From: DAOTXN01 sp034435435
Lineage (GTDB): Bacteria; Chloroflexota; Anaerolineae; S140-20
Assembly (NCBI GenBank): GCA_034435435.1
Contig: DAOTXN010000084.1
Span: 47,382-111,381, forward strand
DNA: 64,000 nucleotides
Reading direction: 5' to 3'
In this document: positions 7,684-16,612 of the stretch, piece after piece
How the letters are laid out: each line of letters begins with the position of its first letter
How positions within the stretch are numbered: position 1 is the stretch's first letter
The notes under the pieces: model-generated
Seen by the model: only the letters and a program-made list of their open reading frames with translations
What the model was told of the DNA's origin: nothing
Databases searched by the model: none
Made by a program: the position numbers and the translations under genes

Positions 7684-10600
7684 TTATCCATTCTTCAGGA
7701 CGAGCGGAAGATAGAGCCGCTGCTGGATGCTCGCGCCAAAGTGCCCAAAGCGACTGAAACCCCGCAGATAGGCCGTCAGCAGGTTATTGAGCGTGTCCAA
7801 CGTCTGGCTCTCGCCTGGCGGCGGCCCCTCGCCCACCTTGACCCAGCCCGCCGCGTCCGCCCGGTACAGCGCCAGCTCGCTTTCGATCAAGTCTTGGACG
7901 TCCTCGTCTGTGTATGCGATGGTCAGCGTCACCGGCGCGGCAAAGCCGGTGATCGGCGTGCTGCCCTGAAAGGCTTGCAGCTCAAAGGCGTGGCCCGCAA
8001 AGGCCAGCCCGGCCGGGGCCGCTTCCACCGACGCGGGGTCTTTGGGCGTGTACAGGATGAGCGTGTCCGTCGTCACCGCCCCGGCCGGGATGTCGAGGGT
8101 GGTCTGGCTGCCCTGGGCTGTGGTAAAGACCAGCGACGTGTCCACGTCTGGGCCGGCAGTGATAAACAGCGGCGTTTCGTCCGCGCCTATGTCAAAGCCG
8201 CCGCCCACGGGTCGCAGGTCGCCCTCAAAATCAACGCCGGGCGCGCCGACGCCGGTGGCGATGTTCAGGCACGGCGAATCTAACCTCAGGTGATAGTCGC
8301 CGCTGGACGAGTTTACAAAGCGCGGATCGACCGACAGATTGTCTGTGCCCGTGACGGGCGGCGAAGCCGCGCCGACGTCCGAGTAGCTGACCGCATAGCC
8401 CCACCCGGCCACATCCAAATAGTCGTTGCCCCACAGGATGCTGTTGGTCACGGTCGCCGCCGACGAGGACCAGGCGTTGCTCAATCCCCCGACGCACATC
8501 CCGCCCGTGCAGATGTTGTCGGCCAGCGTCACGTTCATCAGCCTGACCCGGCCCCAGTTGTCTATCCCGGCCCCACCGTCGTAGGCTTGGTTGCCCGTCA
8601 CCTGGCAATTGGTCAGGTCCAGCAACAGGTCGAGGTCGGTGTCAGAGACGTGCACGCCACCGCCATCGTTATTGACCGCGTTGCCCGCAATGACGCAACG
8701 CTGGCCGATCACGCTGGAATGCCGCCACAAGCCGACTCCGCCGCCGCCGCCCCCGGCGCTGTTATTCAGCACGTCGGTGCGCAAAAGCGTGACAGTCGAG
8801 CCGTTCTCGGCGGCCAGCCCGCCGCCCGACGGGGCCAGGTTGTTGGCAATGAGCGCGTCTTGAATCAGCAGGGTGGCTCCATTGTCGGCCCGCACGCCGC
8901 CGCCATAGTCGGAATGGGCGACGTTGGCGGTGATGATGGCGTTGGCGATCACGACCGAGCTGCCATCCACGAACACGCCGGCCCCTCTGTCGGCGTCGCC
9001 GCCGGTGAGGGTAAACCCGTCCAGCGTCGCGCCGTCGCTGCCCGGTTCAAAACGGAGCACCGGTTTGCCCCACTGACCCGGCGCGCCGGGTGTAAGCACA
9101 GGATTGCCGGGAAATTGCGTCCAGTTGATGCCATCGTTCGATTCGGCATACAGCAACACACCTTCCTCAAAATCCTGAAACCACATCCTAAAGATGCCAC
9201 CGTCATTGATGACCACCGGGTCGCCGAGCGGCGCAGCTTCGGCGATGACGGGACCGGTCAGAAAGCGCGTCCAGGTGATGCCGTTGGTGCTGGTGACCAC
9301 CCCAATGGCCGGCGACCCGTATCCCCCCGCGCCGTCGTACCACATCCAGTACAGACCATTCCATTTGAGCACGCTCGGTCCCCACACGGCGCTGTCCCAG
9401 CCATCGGGATCGGCCGTCAAAACCGGGCCTTGTTTGGTCCAGTCAATCCCATTGGGCGAGGTGGCATAGGCAATGATGGGTCCCTGGTCGCCGATGGCGT
9501 GATACCACAGTTTGTATACGCCGCCGTCGTTGAGCACGCTGCCGTGAGCGGCGGCTTGCTGATCGAAAGGCTCCGGCCCGGCGCTCAGCACCGGATTGCC
9601 GGAGTAGGGGTTCCAGTCAATGGCGTTGGTGCTGGTGGCGTAGCCCAGTTGGCGGACGCCGCCGCTTTCTCCCTCGTACCACATCTTGTACACGCCGCCC
9701 TCTTTGAGCACGAACGGGGCGCGCTCTTGGCCCGCTTCATCCCACGCGCCGGGCGTTCCAGAAAGAACGGGGTTGGTCAGCATTTTGGTCCACGTGATGC
9801 CATCGCTCGACGAGGCCACACCGATGCGGGCCTGGCCGAACAAATCCTTGCCATCGAACCACATTTTGTACCCGGCTACGTCGGTGATAACCGCCGGTTT
9901 CCCCACGCCGCCGCCGTCCCAATCGCCCCACACGGTCGGGTTGGCCGAACCGTCGAGGGTCGTCTCGTATTGCGTCAGGTCGCGGGTCCAACTGCTGGCT
10001 TCGTAACCGCCTTTAAGCGTGACCGGCTGGTCAACCAGCACGTTCTCGACAAAAGTCCCCCCGGCGACGAGGATGGAGTCGCCGGGCGCGGCCCACTTGA
10101 GCGCATTGGCCACAGTGCGACACGGAGCGGCGCCATCGTCGCACAGATTCGGCCCGGCGTCGTCGCCGGTCAGGGCAACGTAGCGCGCGCCCTCGTCGGG
10201 GCCGAGGGTAAAAAAGGGCAGCAGTCCAAAGGGCGAGATAATGATGTCGCCGACGTAGGTCTGGGCGGCGACGTAATGTTTGCCTTGCAACAAGGGAATC
10301 GTGGGCGCTTCATCCACCCACAAGTCCTGGATGTCCACGTAGACGCTCTCTCGATCGGCGCCCTGCATAGGCAACGTGGCCCGGCCAACCTCCAGCAAAT
10401 CGTCCATCGCCACATTGCTGTACGAGATGCCCAGATTCCCGGAGCTGCTGGAATGGGCAAAGGGCCAGGTGAAATTGTCCGGGTCGGGGTGATCGGCGTA
10501 CCAGCCCAGCAAAAAGACCGGCATGGTGCCGGATTGAAAGTTGCTCACGTAGGTCGGCCAGTCGGTGGTCGTGCGCAAAGAGACCGAAACCAACCCGGTC

Positions 10601-11781
10601 TCGGCCAGGTCAGCCGCCAGCTCGGCGGCCAGGTCCGGCTCCTCCGGACCGTAATGGTCGGGCGGGTACCAAAACTCGACCGCCAGTTGATTCGTTTCGC
10701 TGTAACCGGCCTGGCGCAAAAGAGCGCGGGCCTGATCCAGATCGCGCTGACCAAAACGGTCGCGGAACGATTCGCGGTGGCTCCAGATGCCTTCAGGGAC
10801 CATGCTGTACAGCGCAAACATGCGGTCGGCGTACACATTCTGCGCTACCGGCTCCCGCTCCAAAGCAGCGGCAAAGGCCCGGCGCACAGTCGGATTGTCG
10901 TAGGGAGGCGCGGTGGTATTGAAGCACAGATAGCGAATAAACGCGCGCTTGCCCTCCACCACTTTCACATCCGGCCTGTTCTTCAGCGCCTGGATGTCTT
11001 CCGATGCCAGGGTGCGCCAGGCCACATCTATCTCGCCTTGCTCCAACGCCTGGCGCATGCCGGCCGAGTCGGCGAACTGCCGCACGAGAATGGATGGTGT
11101 GCGCGGCGGGGGTCCGTAAAAATCGGGATTGGCCTGCAGCGACAGGCTAACACCTTGCGTCCAGGTTTCAATCTTGTACGGACCCAGGCCTCCACACGTG
11201 CTGCCGGGATCGAAGGAGCCAGCGGGGAAACAATCGGGACTGACCGGGAAATAGAGCGGCGTCGCCACCAACTGGGGGAAAGAAGCCATCGGCTGTTTCA
11301 AACGGAAACGCACCGTGAGGCTATTTATCACCTCCGTTTCAGAGACAAAGTCGGTCACCAGAATTTTCATCATACCATCCAGAGCGACTACCCGGTCAAT
11401 AGACCACTTGACGGCATAGGCATCCAAAAGCGCCCCGTCAGGAAAGTGTAAACCCGGCCGCAAAGTAAACGTGTACACCAGACCGTCGGGGCTGACCTGG
11501 GGCATGGTGACGGCCAGGCCCGGCGCTAAATCCGTCGTGCCGGCCACATAGCTCAACAAACCGCTGCCGACGTTGTAAAGAACCTCCCAATCGGCGGCAG
11601 AATGGCTGTCTGCAGGGTCCAGACTGGATATTTCTTCGGTGATACCGATTGAAATAATCGATTGGGCGCCGGTTTGGGTCTTGGCGGTTGCAGTGGGGGT
11701 ATCCAGCGCCCAACGCAACGTGGCGAGCCACAATATGGCAAGTCCAATAGTCAACGCCAAGGCTAAGGTTTTCCTGGACAT
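7684..11781 (-). CDS. Fusion: SBP_bac_5 + beta-helix with inserted five-blade propeller + LYLPL tail
   Basis: This is one uninterrupted frame of 1365 residues from an ATG with AAGGAGG upstream. A hydrophobic export signal (about 5-24) is followed by a complete oligopeptide-binding domain (about 40-530). A beta-helix opens with CRTVANALKWAAPGDSILVA and reaches TTLDG near residue 605. Residues about 613-902 are then five repeats of the pattern (Y/F)(K/R/W)(M/L)W(Y/F)...GI.WT...PV(L/I), a five-bladed propeller of the GH43/GH32-like architecture. The beta-helix resumes at GATLDGFTLTGGDA and runs to about 1165, followed by an anchor-Q-like segment (FDIGADE), the ZU5-like module (TTLDIPAGAV) and RLYLPLVLKNG. 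The neighbouring beta-helix protein has no propeller at the same point, so this is an insertion. A role in binding or processing an extracellular polymer is inferred. Confidence 0.87.
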   Translation of the reverse strand: MSRKTLALALTIGLAILWLATLRWALDTPTATAKTQTGAQSIISIGITEEISSLDPADSHSAADWEVLYNVGSGLLSYVAGTTDLAPGLAVTMPQVSPDGLVYTFTLRPGLHFPDGALLDAYAVKWSIDRVVALDGMMKILVTDFVSETEVINSLTVRFRLKQPMASFPQLVATPLYFPVSPDCFPAGSFDPGSTCGGLGPYKIETWTQGVSLSLQANPDFYGPPPRTPSILVRQFADSAGMRQALEQGEIDVAWRTLASEDIQALKNRPDVKVVEGKRAFIRYLCFNTTAPPYDNPTVRRAFAAALEREPVAQNVYADRMFALYSMVPEGIWSHRESFRDRFGQRDLDQARALLRQAGYSETNQLAVEFWYPPDHYGPEEPDLAAELAADLAETGLVSVSLRTTTDWPTYVSNFQSGTMPVFLLGWYADHPDPDNFTWPFAHSSSSGNLGISYSNVAMDDLLEVGRATLPMQGADRESVYVDIQDLWVDEAPTIPLLQGKHYVAAQTYVGDIIISPFGLLPFFTLGPDEGARYVALTGDDAGPNLCDDGAAPCRTVANALKWAAPGDSILVAGGTFVENVLVDQPVTLKGGYEASSWTRDLTQYETTLDGSANPTVWGDWDGGGVGKPAVITDVAGYKMWFDGKDLFGQARIGVASSSDGITWTKMLTNPVLSGTPGAWDEAGQERAPFVLKEGGVYKMWYEGESGGVRQLGYATSTNAIDWNPYSGNPVLSAGPEPFDQQAAAHGSVLNDGGVYKLWYHAIGDQGPIIAYATSPNGIDWTKQGPVLTADPDGWDSAVWGPSVLKWNGLYWMWYDGAGGYGSPAIGVVTSTNGITWTRFLTGPVIAEAAPLGDPVVINDGGIFRMWFQDFEEGVLLYAESNDGINWTQFPGNPVLTPGAPGQWGKPVLRFEPGSDGATLDGFTLTGGDADRGAGVFVDGSSVVIANAIITANVAHSDYGGGVRADNGATLLIQDALIANNLAPSGGGLAAENGSTVTLLRTDVLNNSAGGGGGGVGLWRHSSVIGQRCVIAGNAVNNDGGGVHVSDTDLDLLLDLTNCQVTGNQAYDGGAGIDNWGRVRLMNVTLADNICTGGMCVGGLSNAWSSSAATVTNSILWGNDYLDVAGWGYAVSYSDVGAASPPVTGTDNLSVDPRFVNSSSGDYHLRLDSPCLNIATGVGAPGVDFEGDLRPVGGGFDIGADETPLFITAGPDVDTSLVFTTAQGSQTTLDIPAGAVTTDTLILYTPKDPASVEAAPAGLAFAGHAFELQAFQGSTPITGFAAPVTLTIAYTDEDVQDLIESELALYRADAAGWVKVGEGPPPGESQTLDTLNNLLTAYLRGFSRFGHFGASIQQRLYLPLVLKNG

Positions 11782-12001
11782 GAGGCCTCCTTTATTGTTA
11801 TGGATTAGGCTGGCAATCCGGTCTCCCGACTCGGTTGTGAACAGAGACCTTTCCGCGCAAGGAATTTGAGTGAAAGAGCAAAACGCAAGACGAGGATTAG
11901 TTCTATTTTACACGAGAGGGAGCGTCGGCGCAAGTCCCAATTTCCCCACAAACTTGCGGCTTGCGGGAAGGTCACTTGCCCCGTAGCGCCACTGTGCTAG
12001 A

Positions 12002-14299
12002 ATGGCGCACGTGACCACCTGGCTGCTTCCCGAACCCATCCAACCCGCAGACGCGCTGACACGCGCCGCCGGACACCCATTGGTGGCCCAAATCCTGGCT
12101 CGCCGGGGCATTCGCACGCCCGCCGCCGCTCGCGCCTTTCTCGACCCCGACGCTTATACACCTGCCTCTCCCAGCGCCCTGCCCGACCTGCCTGCCGCTG
12201 CGGCCTGCCTACGCGACGCCCTGCGGCGCGACGAAACCATCCTCGTGTGGGGCGACTTTGACGTGGATGGCCAGACGGCCACCGCACTGTTCGTGTCGGC
12301 GCTGCGCGAGCTGGGTGGGCGCGTCCGCTTCTATATCCCTCACAGACTACATGAAGGGCACGGTATCAAAACTGAGGCGCTCGAAAAGCATCTGTTCGGC
12401 GTTGACCTGTTGCTGACTTGTGACACCGGGGTCGCCGAACACGCGGCTTTAGCTCTTACGCATAGCCACGGCGTCTTGACTATTGTCACCGACCACCACG
12501 ACCTGCCGCCAGAGCTTCCCCCTGCCCACGCCATCGTTGACCCCAAACGCTTGCCCGGCAACCATCCGCTACGCGAATTGCCCGGCGTTGGCGTGGCCTA
12601 TAAGCTGATCCAAGAATTGTATCGCCTAATGGGTCGACCCGACCAGGAGACCGAACATCACCTGGACCTGGTGGCCCTGGGCATCGTGGCCGACGTGGCC
12701 ACGCAGACCGGCGATACGCGCTACTTGCTTCAACGCGGGATGGATCGATTGCGCCAGACCCAGCGGGTGGGTTTGCAGGCCCTCATACAGACGGCCCAGG
12801 TGAACCCGGCGCACCTCACCACCGACCACATTGGCTTCGCCATTGGCCCGCGCCTGAACGCCCTGGGCCGCCTGGGCGACGCCAACCAGGCCGTCGAGCT
12901 GCTCATCACCGCCGATTTGAGCCGGGCGCGCATCCTGGCCGCCCAACTGGAGGGTCTCAACGAGCAGCGGCGGCGGCTCACTGACCAGATTTACGCCGCC
13001 GCCCAGGAGCAGATCGTCCGCGACCCGGCCCTGCTGGACACTCACGCACTGGTGCTCAGCGGCCCGCGCTGGCACCCCGGCGTCATCGGCATCGTCGCCA
13101 GCCGGCTGGCCGAGACTTTCGGCCGGCCGACCGTGCTCGTCAGCGAGGGTGAAGACGGCATCGGGCGCGGCTCGGCCCGCTCGGTCCCCGGCGTGGACAT
13201 CCACACCGCCATCACCGTCGTCGAGCACCTGCTCATCGGTCACGGCGGCCACCCCGGCGCTGCCGGTCTGCAGATCGCCGTGGAGCGCATCCCCGAATTT
13301 CGCCGCGCCCTCGCGCGCGCCGTAGACGCTCTGTGGGATCGCAGCGCCGCGCCCAGCCTGATCGTGGATGCCGTGTTGCCGTGGGACAAACTCCAATTAG
13401 ATGTGGTAGACACTTTGAACGCCCTGGCCCCCTTTGGTCAAGGCAATCCGCCGATCACACTCGCCAGCCAACGCCTAGAATTGGCAGGGGAACGAAAGAT
13501 TGGCCGCGACAACACTCACCGTCGGCTCACCGTGCGCGACGAGGCCGGTAACACCCGAGACGTCGTCTGGTGGCGCGGAGCCGAACACGCCTTGCCCGTC
13601 GGCCAGTTCGACCTGGCCTACACGCTCAAGGCCAGCGACTATCGCGGCGAGCTGGGGTTGCAGATCGAATACGTCGCTCACCGCAGCGTAGCTCCATCCA
13701 TCACCGCAGTCGTTGCACCGTTTGTTCAAGTCATCGACCACCGCGCCGCGCCTGACCCGCTGCACCTGTTAGCTGGACTGCGCGCCGAGGGAGACGTGGT
13801 CATCTGGATCGAAGGCGAAACACCTGAGCGCTTCTCCGGCCTGCGCCGCGACGAGCTGGTCCCTGCCGAAACGCTGGCGCTATGGACGCCGCCGCCCGGT
13901 CCGCGCGAATTGCGGGCCGCCCTGGAGCGCGTGTCACCCCGCACAGTTTATTTATTCAACGTCACAAATCCTAATCTTGCGCCGGGAGGCTTTGTGCCGC
14001 GTCTGGCTGGGCTGGTCAAGCATACACTGCGTCGAAAAAAGGGCCTCGCTCAACTGGAGGCTCTGGCTGCTGCCAGCGCGCAACGCGTCGAAACCGTCCG
14101 CGCCGGGCTACATTTGCTACAAGCTCAGGGGCATATCCGCATCGTAGACGAGACCGATGCGACCCTCCAACTGGCGCACGGCGCGGGCCAGGTGCGACCT
14201 GAGATGGAGGAAATTCAGGCTCGCCTGCATGCGCTGCTGCAAGAGACAGCGGCCTATCGCGCCTATTTCGCCCGTACCCCCGCCGAGCGCCTGATTTAG
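12002..14299 (+). CDS. recJ: Single-stranded-DNA-specific exonuclease RecJ
   Basis: RecJ degrades single-stranded DNA 5' to 3' in recombination and repair. The 765-residue protein has the DHH-family motifs GDFDVDG (about residues 83-89; the usual form is DYDADG) and TDHHDLP (about 163-169), followed by the DHHA1 region with GHGGHPGAAG (about 415-424) and an OB-fold segment. About 190 C-terminal residues form an extra domain seen in longer RecJ proteins, with a helical end. The ribosome site is weak; a GTG nine bases downstream is an alternative start. It is divergent from the secreted-protein cluster and is followed by tRNA genes on the other strand. Confidence 0.93.
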   Translation: MAHVTTWLLPEPIQPADALTRAAGHPLVAQILARRGIRTPAAARAFLDPDAYTPASPSALPDLPAAAACLRDALRRDETILVWGDFDVDGQTATALFVSALRELGGRVRFYIPHRLHEGHGIKTEALEKHLFGVDLLLTCDTGVAEHAALALTHSHGVLTIVTDHHDLPPELPPAHAIVDPKRLPGNHPLRELPGVGVAYKLIQELYRLMGRPDQETEHHLDLVALGIVADVATQTGDTRYLLQRGMDRLRQTQRVGLQALIQTAQVNPAHLTTDHIGFAIGPRLNALGRLGDANQAVELLITADLSRARILAAQLEGLNEQRRRLTDQIYAAAQEQIVRDPALLDTHALVLSGPRWHPGVIGIVASRLAETFGRPTVLVSEGEDGIGRGSARSVPGVDIHTAITVVEHLLIGHGGHPGAAGLQIAVERIPEFRRALARAVDALWDRSAAPSLIVDAVLPWDKLQLDVVDTLNALAPFGQGNPPITLASQRLELAGERKIGRDNTHRRLTVRDEAGNTRDVVWWRGAEHALPVGQFDLAYTLKASDYRGELGLQIEYVAHRSVAPSITAVVAPFVQVIDHRAAPDPLHLLAGLRAEGDVVIWIEGETPERFSGLRRDELVPAETLALWTPPPGPRELRAALERVSPRTVYLFNVTNPNLAPGGFVPRLAGLVKHTLRRKKGLAQLEALAAASAQRVETVRAGLHLLQAQGHIRIVDETDATLQLAHGAGQVRPEMEEIQARLHALLQETAAYRAYFARTPAERLI

Positions 14300-14332
14300 G
14301 ATCTGAACAGAATTGCGCGTATAAACCCCTAC

Positions 14333-14403
14333 TGCGGGAGGAGGATTCGAACCTCCATTTCCTGATCCAGAGTCAGACGTCCTGCCCATTAGACGATCCC
14401 GCA
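14333..14403 (-). tRNA. trnQ: tRNA-Gln (CUG)
   Basis: The 71-base cloverleaf has acceptor strands TGCGGGA/TCCCGCA, a GGTTCGAATCC T-arm and an anticodon loop CTCTGGA giving CUG. It is nearly identical to the adjacent tRNA-Gln, and the two are probably processed from one transcript. Confidence 0.95.
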
Positions 14404-14421
14404 AAGTACTACATACCAGGT

Positions 14422-14492
14422 TGTGGGAGGAGGATTCGAACCTCCATTTCCTGATTCAAAGTCAGACGTCCTGCCCATTAGACGATCCCACA
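14422..14492 (-). tRNA. trnQ: tRNA-Gln (UUG)
   Basis: The 71-base cloverleaf has acceptor strands TGTGGGA/TCCCACA and an anticodon loop CTTTGAA giving UUG. Its 5' end lies two bases from the T-rich end of the small-RNA hairpin, so no separate promoter fits between them; read-through from the upstream transcript is likely. Confidence 0.95.
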
Positions 14493-14502
14493 CTATGAAA
14501 AA

Positions 14503-14669
14503 CAAAAGCGCGGTGGTGTTCACACCCCGCGCTTTGCCGTCAGCCTGAAAATCGGGACAGGTTACGAGGGAGAACACCTCTCACATAGCAAGCGCTGCTG
14601 GAACTGTTGGTCAAAAGCCACAACCATAACGCTGATCCGTGTGAATGCCCAACCTCTCACTGTCATAGT
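14503..14669 (-). ncRNA. Candidate small RNA of about 165 nt upstream of tRNA-Gln pair
   Basis: A good minus-strand promoter (14676-14703) is followed by about 165 non-coding bases that end in a strong hairpin (14505-14535, arms starting AAAGCGCGG) and a T-rich stretch. Between them GAGGTT near the 5' end can pair with AACCTG near 14565, and several inner short stems can form, giving an irregular long hairpin. A 6S-like RNA is one possibility from size and shape only; I see no diagnostic sequence. The end of the transcript abuts the tRNA-Gln genes. Confidence 0.45.
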
Positions 14670-14675
14670 CATATC

Positions 14676-14703
14676 ATTTTACCACATAACAGGCGATTGT
14701 CAA
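14676..14703 (-). promoter_or_regulatory. Sigma-70-like promoter for candidate small RNA/tRNA-Gln
   Basis: On the minus strand TTGACA (14703-14698) is followed by a 16-base spacer and TAAAAT (14681-14676). No protein gene follows on that strand; the candidate small RNA and the two tRNA-Gln genes do. Confidence 0.65.
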
Positions 14704-14719
14704 ATTGAGTCGAAAGCAC

Positions 14720-14748
14720 TGGACAGTCCAAACGTGTTGCGGTATACT
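14720..14748 (+). promoter_or_regulatory. Sigma-70-like promoter of the DUF362 gene
   Basis: TGGACA (14720-14725), a 17-base spacer and TATACT (14743-14748) lie 27 bases before the ATG of the DUF362 gene. Confidence 0.65.
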
Positions 14749-14775
14749 GCGCGCGAATCGAAAGGAGGTACGTAA

Positions 14776-16002
14776 ATGACAGATTTTCCCGGCAAAGGCA
14801 AGGTCGCCGTCGTCAAGACGACGCCAGAGACCGTGCTAGCAGATTATCAAAAAGTGATGGAGATGGCCGGTTTTGAGGCCGCACTCCCCAAAGACAAGGA
14901 AACCATCCTCAAAATCAACATCTCGTGGCAGACGTGGTATCCGGCCTGCTCGACGGCCCCCTGGCAGCTAGAGGGCGTGATCAAGGCGCTGCAAGGCGCA
15001 GGTTATCAAAATTTGATCGGCGCACACAACGACACCGTGGTCGTGGATGCCTACGTGGGCGAATACAACAACAAACAAAAGTACGTCGTGGACAAGTACG
15101 GCGTGCGCAACGCCCACATGTACGAACCACAATACCGTTGGGTGCGTTACGAACCTAAAGAACCATTCCTGGCGCTGGACAAGATTTACCCAGAAGGACT
15201 GTACATTCCAGAATTACTGGTGGGGCGTAACATTGTGCAATTGCCTACCGTCAAGACTCACGTCTTTACGACCATCACCGGCGCGATGAAAAACGCCTTT
15301 GGCGGTCTATTGCATCGCAAGCGCCACTGGACGCACGGTGTAATCCACGAAACGCTGGTAGACCTGTTGCAAATTCAACAAGACATCCACCCCGGCGTAT
15401 TTGCGGTGATGGACGGCACGTTTGCGGGCGATGGTCCCGGTCCGCGGGCCATGCGCTGGCACGAAAAAAACATCCTGCTGGCCTCGGCCGACCAGGTCGC
15501 TATCGACGCCATTTCGGCCAAATTGCAGGGCTTTGATCCTTTGTCCATCAAGTTTATTCGCCTGGCTCACGAAAAAGGGTTGGGCGTGGGCGACCCCCAA
15601 AAAATCCAGGTGATGGGCTACGACATCGATGCGGAGCCGGCGTGGGGTTTTATTCAGGAAGACACATTTGCCAGCAAAGGGCAAAAACTGATTTATCACG
15701 GCTGGCTCAAGCCATTTGAGAATCTGTTGCTGCGTTCGCCGCTGGTGCCATGGAGTTATTTCGCCAGCAACTTTTACCACAACGTGTATTGGTATCCCTT
15801 TGTGGGGCGCAAACGCGTCCAAGCTGCACTCGATACCCAATGGGGTAGGCTGTTTCAAAGCTACGGCGCGGAAGCCGGCCTGGAAGGGGCAGTGATGCCT
15901 GGAATGGAGCCCAAGACGGTGGTCGCTGCCGCCGGAGCGATGGCAAGCTCATTGGCTCTCCTCGGCGGGTTAGCCCTGGCGCTGCGCGGACGTAAGAGTT
16001 AA
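14776..16002 (+). CDS. DUF362 domain protein with C-terminal membrane helix
   Basis: This is a 408-residue member of the DUF362 family, whose biochemical role is not established; relatives are often linked to iron-sulfur or redox chemistry. Visible features are the N-terminal KVAVVKTTPETVL, KINISWQTWYPACSTAPW (residues about 55-72), a conserved VKTH..TTITGAMKNAFGGL segment (about 157-177), VAIDAISAKLQG, and a hydrophobic C-terminal helix followed by Arg-Gly-Arg-Lys (about 385-408) that could anchor it in the membrane. AAAGGAGG precedes the ATG. It is monocistronic, between its own promoter and a bidirectional terminator. Confidence 0.85.
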   Translation: MTDFPGKGKVAVVKTTPETVLADYQKVMEMAGFEAALPKDKETILKINISWQTWYPACSTAPWQLEGVIKALQGAGYQNLIGAHNDTVVVDAYVGEYNNKQKYVVDKYGVRNAHMYEPQYRWVRYEPKEPFLALDKIYPEGLYIPELLVGRNIVQLPTVKTHVFTTITGAMKNAFGGLLHRKRHWTHGVIHETLVDLLQIQQDIHPGVFAVMDGTFAGDGPGPRAMRWHEKNILLASADQVAIDAISAKLQGFDPLSIKFIRLAHEKGLGVGDPQKIQVMGYDIDAEPAWGFIQEDTFASKGQKLIYHGWLKPFENLLLRSPLVPWSYFASNFYHNVYWYPFVGRKRVQAALDTQWGRLFQSYGAEAGLEGAVMPGMEPKTVVAAAGAMASSLALLGGLALALRGRKS

Positions 16003-16010
16003 CTGCAATC

Positions 16011-16049
16011 AAAAACAGGCCCGGCGCACTCGGCCGGGTCTGTTTTTTT
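16011..16049. terminator. Intrinsic terminator between convergent genes
   Basis: The stem ACAGGCCCGGC/GGCCGGGTCTGT is followed by seven T on the plus strand and preceded by five A (T on the minus strand). It can terminate the DUF362 gene and the convergent START-like gene. Confidence 0.85.
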
Positions 16050-16612
16050 CACAAAGCCGGCAAGTGCGGCTGTCTCAATTCGGCCAGCCAATGCGGAAAA
16101 GCATCGATAGAGCGATCGATAAAACCATCGGCGATTTCGCGAATGCGCCAATTGGTGACATTTTGCGCGATACGATTCACTACCGCGCTGGGCATAAAGC
16201 GCAGCCCCAAGGGAATAGGCAAATTGGCGTGCAGCTCCAGGCTGTATTCGATGCGGGTTTGGTCGCCAGCCGCGGCAAAAACCGATCGGCTGCTGTAAAA
16301 TCCTTGCGCTGTCGTCGAGCGCAAGCCGGCTTGAGCCTTCACCGGCGTCACCGCGTTTAGCGAGTATACGCCGAGTGTTTGCTTTTTTGCATCCAGATCA
16401 GCCTGCAGATCGCAGAAAATACGCACACGATAGGTGCTCAGCTCGGTAGTGGCATACAGCACACGAAAGCGGTTATAGCTATAGGCGCGCACCAACGTGA
16501 TGTGGGGAAGATAAGTCAGGATGCGACCCAGGTCGCTGTAATAGGCGAAAGTGATGGGTAGCTCGGCAGGAAAGACAAACGAGCGACTGACAGAGCCAGT
16601 GACTTGGATCAT
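16049..16612 (-). CDS. SRPBCC/START-like protein (DUF1997-like)
   Basis: This 187-residue protein opens with a beta-strand pattern (VTGSVSRSFVFPAELPITFAY) followed by helix and strands, and closes with a long helix (IREIADGFIDRSIDAFPHWL). This layout fits the START-like lipid/hydrophobic-ligand fold, and the beginning resembles DUF1997 proteins. The ATG overlaps the stop codon of the PhaR-like gene by four bases (ATGA), so translation is probably coupled and it may act in granule or lipid biology. The function is inferred from the fold only. Confidence 0.6.
   Translation of the reverse strand: MIQVTGSVSRSFVFPAELPITFAYYSDLGRILTYLPHITLVRAYSYNRFRVLYATTELSTYRVRIFCDLQADLDAKKQTLGVYSLNAVTPVKAQAGLRSTTAQGFYSSRSVFAAAGDQTRIEYSLELHANLPIPLGLRFMPSAVVNRIAQNVTNWRIREIADGFIDRSIDAFPHWLAELRQPHLPAL

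Noticed and set aside
8290..11451. A 1053-residue open frame on the plus strand opposite the large fusion gene.
   Set aside because: It lies entirely antisense to a well-supported gene with known domains; such long frames are expected in GC-rich coding DNA. Its protein has no recognisable domain, no ribosome site and an Arg/Val/Gly-rich composition.
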